DNA of 64,000 bases from Corbicula japonica. Its lineage: Eukaryota; Mollusca; Bivalvia; Venerida; Cyrenidae. This document shows positions 50,501 to 56,500 of this stretch, one piece after another. The stretch's first letter is position 1. Each line of letters opens with the position of its first letter. Position numbers and translations under genes: made by a program. The stretch is from NCBI GenBank assembly GCA_038501625.1, contig JAZAYU010000034.1, forward strand, positions 5,492,467 through 5,556,466, given 5' to 3'. The notes beneath the pieces are model-generated. The model did not search any database. It was not told the origin of the DNA and saw only the letters and a list, made by a program, of their open reading frames with translations.

Positions 50501-53500
50501 CAATGAATGGAATAATTTTATTTTGTTGAAGCCAACAAATGACTATAACAGAATTTTTCTTTGTTTTCTACTGCTTTCAGACAAGCAAACACTTACACCT
50601 TCGTGTTGCTCCTTTTGTCCAGATTCCGGTTGAGGTTGTGACGTTTCTTGTTCAGTGTTTTTTGTTGCCATTTCTTGCAAAGGTCAACATTGACGAACAG
50701 CCTTTTGAATCCCGTTTACCAATTTTTTTTGCGTAGTATTTGCTATTATGAGAGGCCATACTCGGTTACGTATTTAGTGTTAATATCGCGAAAACGAATG
50801 ATTTGTTTTACTCATAAATCGCCTATTAACTCCGATCAATTTTATTCGGTTAAAACTTCTTTGAATGGAACGGAATGTTCATTTTCTCTGCACGGACCGG
50901 TATCTCAACGAACTGTTCTCCATACAGACACATAATTATACCGTATGCACCGAATTTTACACCTGGTTGTGACGTCACATGCGAGATAAAGCAGTCAGTT
51001 GTTGTTTACAACGTAAAGCGAAAATTAACACTGTTTCTTATGTTTTGAAAATTATCTGTGGATTAAATTGGGAAAAATGGAAGAAATTTCGGATTGGGAA
51101 AGGGTCCGTTTGCTTTGGGAAAGGGTCTGTTTTCTGGACCCTCAGAAAGGCTAAGAAAACCCCTGTGGTCTATCACATTTTAATTATGAAGAAAATAGTT
51201 ATTTGATCCTTGAAAATATATTAAAATGAAGTTAAATAATTTTTATAAGCGGTAAGGCTCAATAAACACAAGATATGACTTGTGACAATCTGATTATGAC
51301 CCCTTGAGAATTCTCAACAGGGGTCAGATGACCCCTGATCTGACCCCTGGTTTTAAAAAGCTTTTTAAATCCCTGAATTAGAAAAATATGATTTCTATAT
51401 ATTTAAACAACCTTTAAAGTTAAGTCCAAAGTAGGTGCTGTGTCTTATGTATGAGCATCCATTGTATATCCAGATCAGCCAGCACATCTGCAAAGTCCTA
51501 TTTGGATCTATACTATGTGCTTGGTGGTTAGAAATACACGGATTAATCTAAAAAGTGACTAGCATAGATCATGTTTTGACTGCACAGATGCACAAGGATC
51601 TAAACAGTGGAAGAATATCAGCTGTATCCATAGACTAAAGGGTTAATCTGATTATGCTTCCGTAGGTGTTTTTGTGAATGGCAACTAATGAGGGCCCAAA
51701 TCATGGCTCTGAATCCTTATCAGGATTATCAGGGTCTATACTATACTGTTTAAACATGAGGCATAAGCCAAGAAAAGTGCTTAAACTAAGTTACAGGATT
51801 AGGAAAAAAAATAACTTTCTAAAACTGGTGATATACTCGCCCCCCCCCCCCCCTGTTCTGACAAACTGAAAATGCTCTGTGTAGACAGTAAAGGTTGATC
51901 AATGACATGACAAAACAGCATTCTGGCAATGAAGATTAGAGTCAAATAGATAAAAAAAATCTCTAGAACTTACTCTCGGCACTTGTTGGAAACATGTGGT
52001 GGGAACTTGTATTTACAGTCCATGATCATCGTCAGCGTCTCACTGTCATTGGCTTCTTGAAATGGCTGCTCCCCACACACCAGCATAAATAAAATCACAC
52101 CAAGGCTCCAAATATCTAAAAACAGATTTAAAGATTTAAAATAGATCTTAAGTTACAAAAAAGTTTTCCTTAATTAGGATTTTTTCTCAGCCAAGGGAAC
52201 AGGACTATGCCCTATAATCTGGGGGAAAATGGTGCGATTTTCCCTTCAAAACGAATAAAAAAACCTGATGCTAAACAATTTTTTGGGGAAAAACTGCATC
52301 ATTTATAAGAATTTTTGAGTGGGGAAGTTGCCTGTAAATGACCCCACCATAAGAAGGAAAGAAAACCCTGCTAATAATGAAACCATAGCACATCAGTTTC
52401 AGAACTGGTCCTAGAGGAAGTCCCGACTCACTTACAGTAAGTACATTTTGTATTTATACCGGATGCAAATCAACAGAGGGACCAAATAATCTTAGCCAAG
52501 GTTGTCAACCCCTGTTTCTACTTCTAGCCAACAATATGCTGTATACTGCTCAGAAATATTAAGATAAACTGCAAGATGACAAAAAAGAATGCTGAATGAA
52601 AAAGTATGATGCGCTCCTTGACTCAAAATGTATGTAGCCTTGAGAATGCATTTTGTTTTCAAGTTTTTAATTGTTACAGGTACCTCGTGAACAGAGAACA
52701 TAATGTTGTGTCAGTCTTGTGTCAAATGTGTGACAACCATACACCTCATACCTCATGTTCTCATGGTTTAAACTGTCCCAACTTATCATTTAACATCTGA
52801 ATTTTATTTCCTGGTTAAAGCTACTTAAGTTTATACCAAAAATTTCACTCTCTAAACATGTAACAGACAAAGGGTTTACTGTGTAATCAATGAATTTTGT
52901 ATAAATTAAATTTTCCTTATTATCTGGCAGTCAAGCTTATCCATGATTTTAAACCATCCACAAAATTTAACCCTTTACTCCATGGGATGTTGTCTTTATC
53001 CCATGGGCAACCAGTGTAGATCCAGATCAGTTGGTACATCTATGCCATCTGATCAGAATCTGCACAGTTTGCTTTTAGATTCATTTAGGTTATTTCTGAC
53101 TAAAATGTGACCTGTGTAGATCCAAATCAGACAGCATGGATGTCTCAGATCTGGATCGACACTGGTCACACGTGTTAAAATGTGTATATACAATGTATAT
53201 GTATGAAGTAGAGTTCAAGGGAGACTTGGGAGAAATGGTCTAAAACTGAACCTTATTGAGAAGTTTCATACTGAAAGCAGAAAATTTCCAAAACAGCTTT
53301 AAAAAGATGTCTAACTCTAATTCTTATAAAATATACAGGTAGAAAACTTATAGAACTTTTGTAAGAAACTAAGTATAATTCGCTGTTTTTACAACCTGTT
53401 CCGATCAAGTACATATTAATGGAGTGATTAAAACAGCATTATACTGGTAATGCTGATGGATGCTCCGGGAAATTAGTGCTTTACTCAGTAATATAACCCT

Positions 53501-56500
53501 TTCCTCTATAGATTCACGTTTATTGCATGGGCGAACAGTTTAGATCGAGATCAGCCGGCATATCAGTGCCGTCTGATCAGGATCTTAACTGTTCGTATTT
53601 TTTGATTTGTTATGTTAATTCTGACCAAAATGCGACCAGTGCAGATCCTGATCAGTGCTTGCTGATCTGGATCTACACTTGTCGCAAATGCATAAAATGC
53701 ATATATATGGTGGAAAGGTATAAGGGCTGCAATCTGATTAAAATCATCTCCTGAAAACCGCTACGCTATCAGGATCTGACGACGAGTAACTAAAACGTGA
53801 TTTTATCACTAACCCGTTGAACCAATCAGATTGTCGCCTACAAAATCGCAAAAGTGAAAGTAAACATAGTATTTTAAACCACGGAAAGTGTTTACAGCCT
53901 GCCTAAGACACATTTTACTGAAGATATATGTGTTTATGTAGTATTGCATTCATTTCTAATGCAATGGCATCTTCAGATCATTTTTTGAACGTTATAGCTC
54001 AAGCTTCTTGTGTTGACAATTTCTAAAAATAGTAATCGGGGAAAACCGCTACAGCTAATGTACGGTGTATGCGGGCCGTCATCAGATCTAACAATTTGTT
54101 AGATCTGACTTAAGTGAGATTGTAAGGGCTGTGATGGCATTGTGTGTGTCCTATGACCTATAAACATCCCACTAGGGAAGATTAAACTACACATGTAGTA
54201 AGAGAACCCTTTGCTCCATCGCATATGTCTTTAACATGTTTCCCTTGGTGACAAGTCTAGATCCAGATCAGATGGTACATCTTTGTTCTCTTATCAGGAT
54301 CTAAATTGTTTGTTTTTTTGATTCATTGGGTTATTTGTGACCAAGAAGTGACTGGTGTAGATCCAGATCAGACTGTAAAGATGTGCAGGCTGATCTGGAT
54401 CTGTAATGGTTGTGCATGTGTTAAAGTGACATCAATTGTGAAATCTGTTAAGAGCTTAAATTAGTTTATCAATGATCTTTTGTTTTATTAATAACCTATA
54501 TCCTTTATCCCAACTTGTGATGATCATCTTAATTACAATGTATACATCTTTAACAATGAAGTACCGGTACATGTTTTGTTTTTAAGTGATTCACTGCCTT
54601 TTGTTTTTTATCAGCACTGTTTATAGTTTAAAAGGAAGTATAAGGTTTCTATTAAAGCAAGCTGGGTAATTTATTACCACATAAAATATTCACAAAATAT
54701 GAAGAAAAAATTAAGTGTTTTATGTTGTGAATAATACTGTTATTAATTGAAAACATAAGATTATGTTAATCATGTTACTATATTTGTTATGATTACTTAA
54801 TTAGGCCAAAACACCTCCAAGGACACACAAGTATTTCGGGACAAAAATAAGTATTAAGTATATTTTGTTTCAGATTTATCAGCATCGTACCAATATTTTA
54901 GTGACTATTATTGTTACCTTACTTTTCAGTGATTTCAATAGATGCAGATTCTTGCATTTTGATGCAAGCAAATTTTAATTTTTCCGATTTTTACACCATC
55001 TTATTCTGAGCTTGGAGTCATTTTGAGGATAGGTAAAATTTTGCAAGAACAAGATAAATTATATTGCGTGTATTCTATTTCAAAAATGAAATAAATATTT
55101 ATTCCATTTTGACCATTGAAAATAAATTTAAAGGAAGTAAAAACAATTTTTTAAGTAGTAAGGTTCGCTGAATAATTATACAACATGACTGGCGATTTAC
55201 TCATTATGACCCCTTGAAAATGCTCAACTGGGTCAAATACCCCTGGTTTTCAAAAGCAATTGAAATCCCTGTTATTAACAATAGTAAACTTCTGACCTTG
55301 TCAGTCAATAGGGATGTGTTGGCAGCAATAAATTTCAAAAGAACTGTAAAATGAACAGTGACCAACTTGATTTGACTGCAGTGTCCAAACTGATCTGACT
55401 CCTGCATCTTTAGAAAAACTTATGTACCAATGTAAGGAAACATCAAGATAAATTTAAAAGTGTTTAAATGAATTACTGTCAACAGACCTAAACTAAAACT
55501 TTTTCTGTGACGAACATTTACTTCATTATTGTTGATTTTTGGTTTTGGACAGTCTTCGGAGGAAAACATGGAGATTGCACACGGTCTCTGCCTGTAAGCG
55601 GACTGAAACAGTCATAATTATCCACATTGGTAAGGTCCACGGAGTTGGGCAGACTTGTGTCACAAAATCTAAGTTGTACTCCATTGCGGCATTAGGGCTG
55701 AAGGTTATTAAGAAGTGCAAGGAAACCAGTCTCGAATCTCAAGGATCTGATTGGCTGAACTGGCAACTGGTCGCCATTTCAGCCAATCAGATGCTTGAGA
55801 TTAGAGACTGGTTTCCATGCTCAGTTTTATAACCTTAGGCATAGATCACTTCAAGAGAACAAATCTTTAGAAGTACTTCATGAACCCAAAAGCTTTAAGT
55901 AACAGCCTAGTTAACTTTTACTAAGTACACAATGTACTTATGTAATATCAGAGATATTATATCTTTTTATTTAAGAGATTTGCCTTTAATACAGAAAGAG
56001 GATTATATTTATACGGCAAGTACAATATACCGCCTACAAATCCATATTTAGGCAGCCAAAGACTTAGGTGTTACCTTGCACGCTAAAAATTCATTAATTA
56101 GTACTTTAAAAAATTTACATAAAAAAAAGAGATTTTTCACAACTGATTTCTTTGAAATGTATAAGATTATATTGAAATATTTACAGAATCTCCAGAGACT
56201 GTCATACTTTCTCAGCATTTCCTCTCACCCATCTACATGTATGTCAATTAAATTATTAATACCTGATTTACATTGTACTTTGTTGCTAAATATGGTCCAT
56301 CCTTGCTGTCCTCATATTGCACATTTGATTGCTGTATATTGTTTTGTTGGTTAGAATGCTTATGCACTGTTGGGAGAATGTACTGCATTTTTTGCTATCA
56401 CTCCTAACTACCACTGTTTGATATTTCTTGAAAAAGTAACAGTGCTCACACTGGCTGTTTTCAAATATTAGCCACAAAATTTTGGAAAAATAAATTAATA

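Larger units (their letters stand above)
49022..51973 (-). other. SNRK intron 2
   Basis: 2952 bp, GT-AG. It holds the old dispersed repeat at 49130-49330, the hAT-like insertion 50251-51165 inside another old repeat, a decayed TTAA-MITE at 51425 and a poly-C run at 51839. The interval 49450-50085 holds nothing I recognise. Confidence 0.85.
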
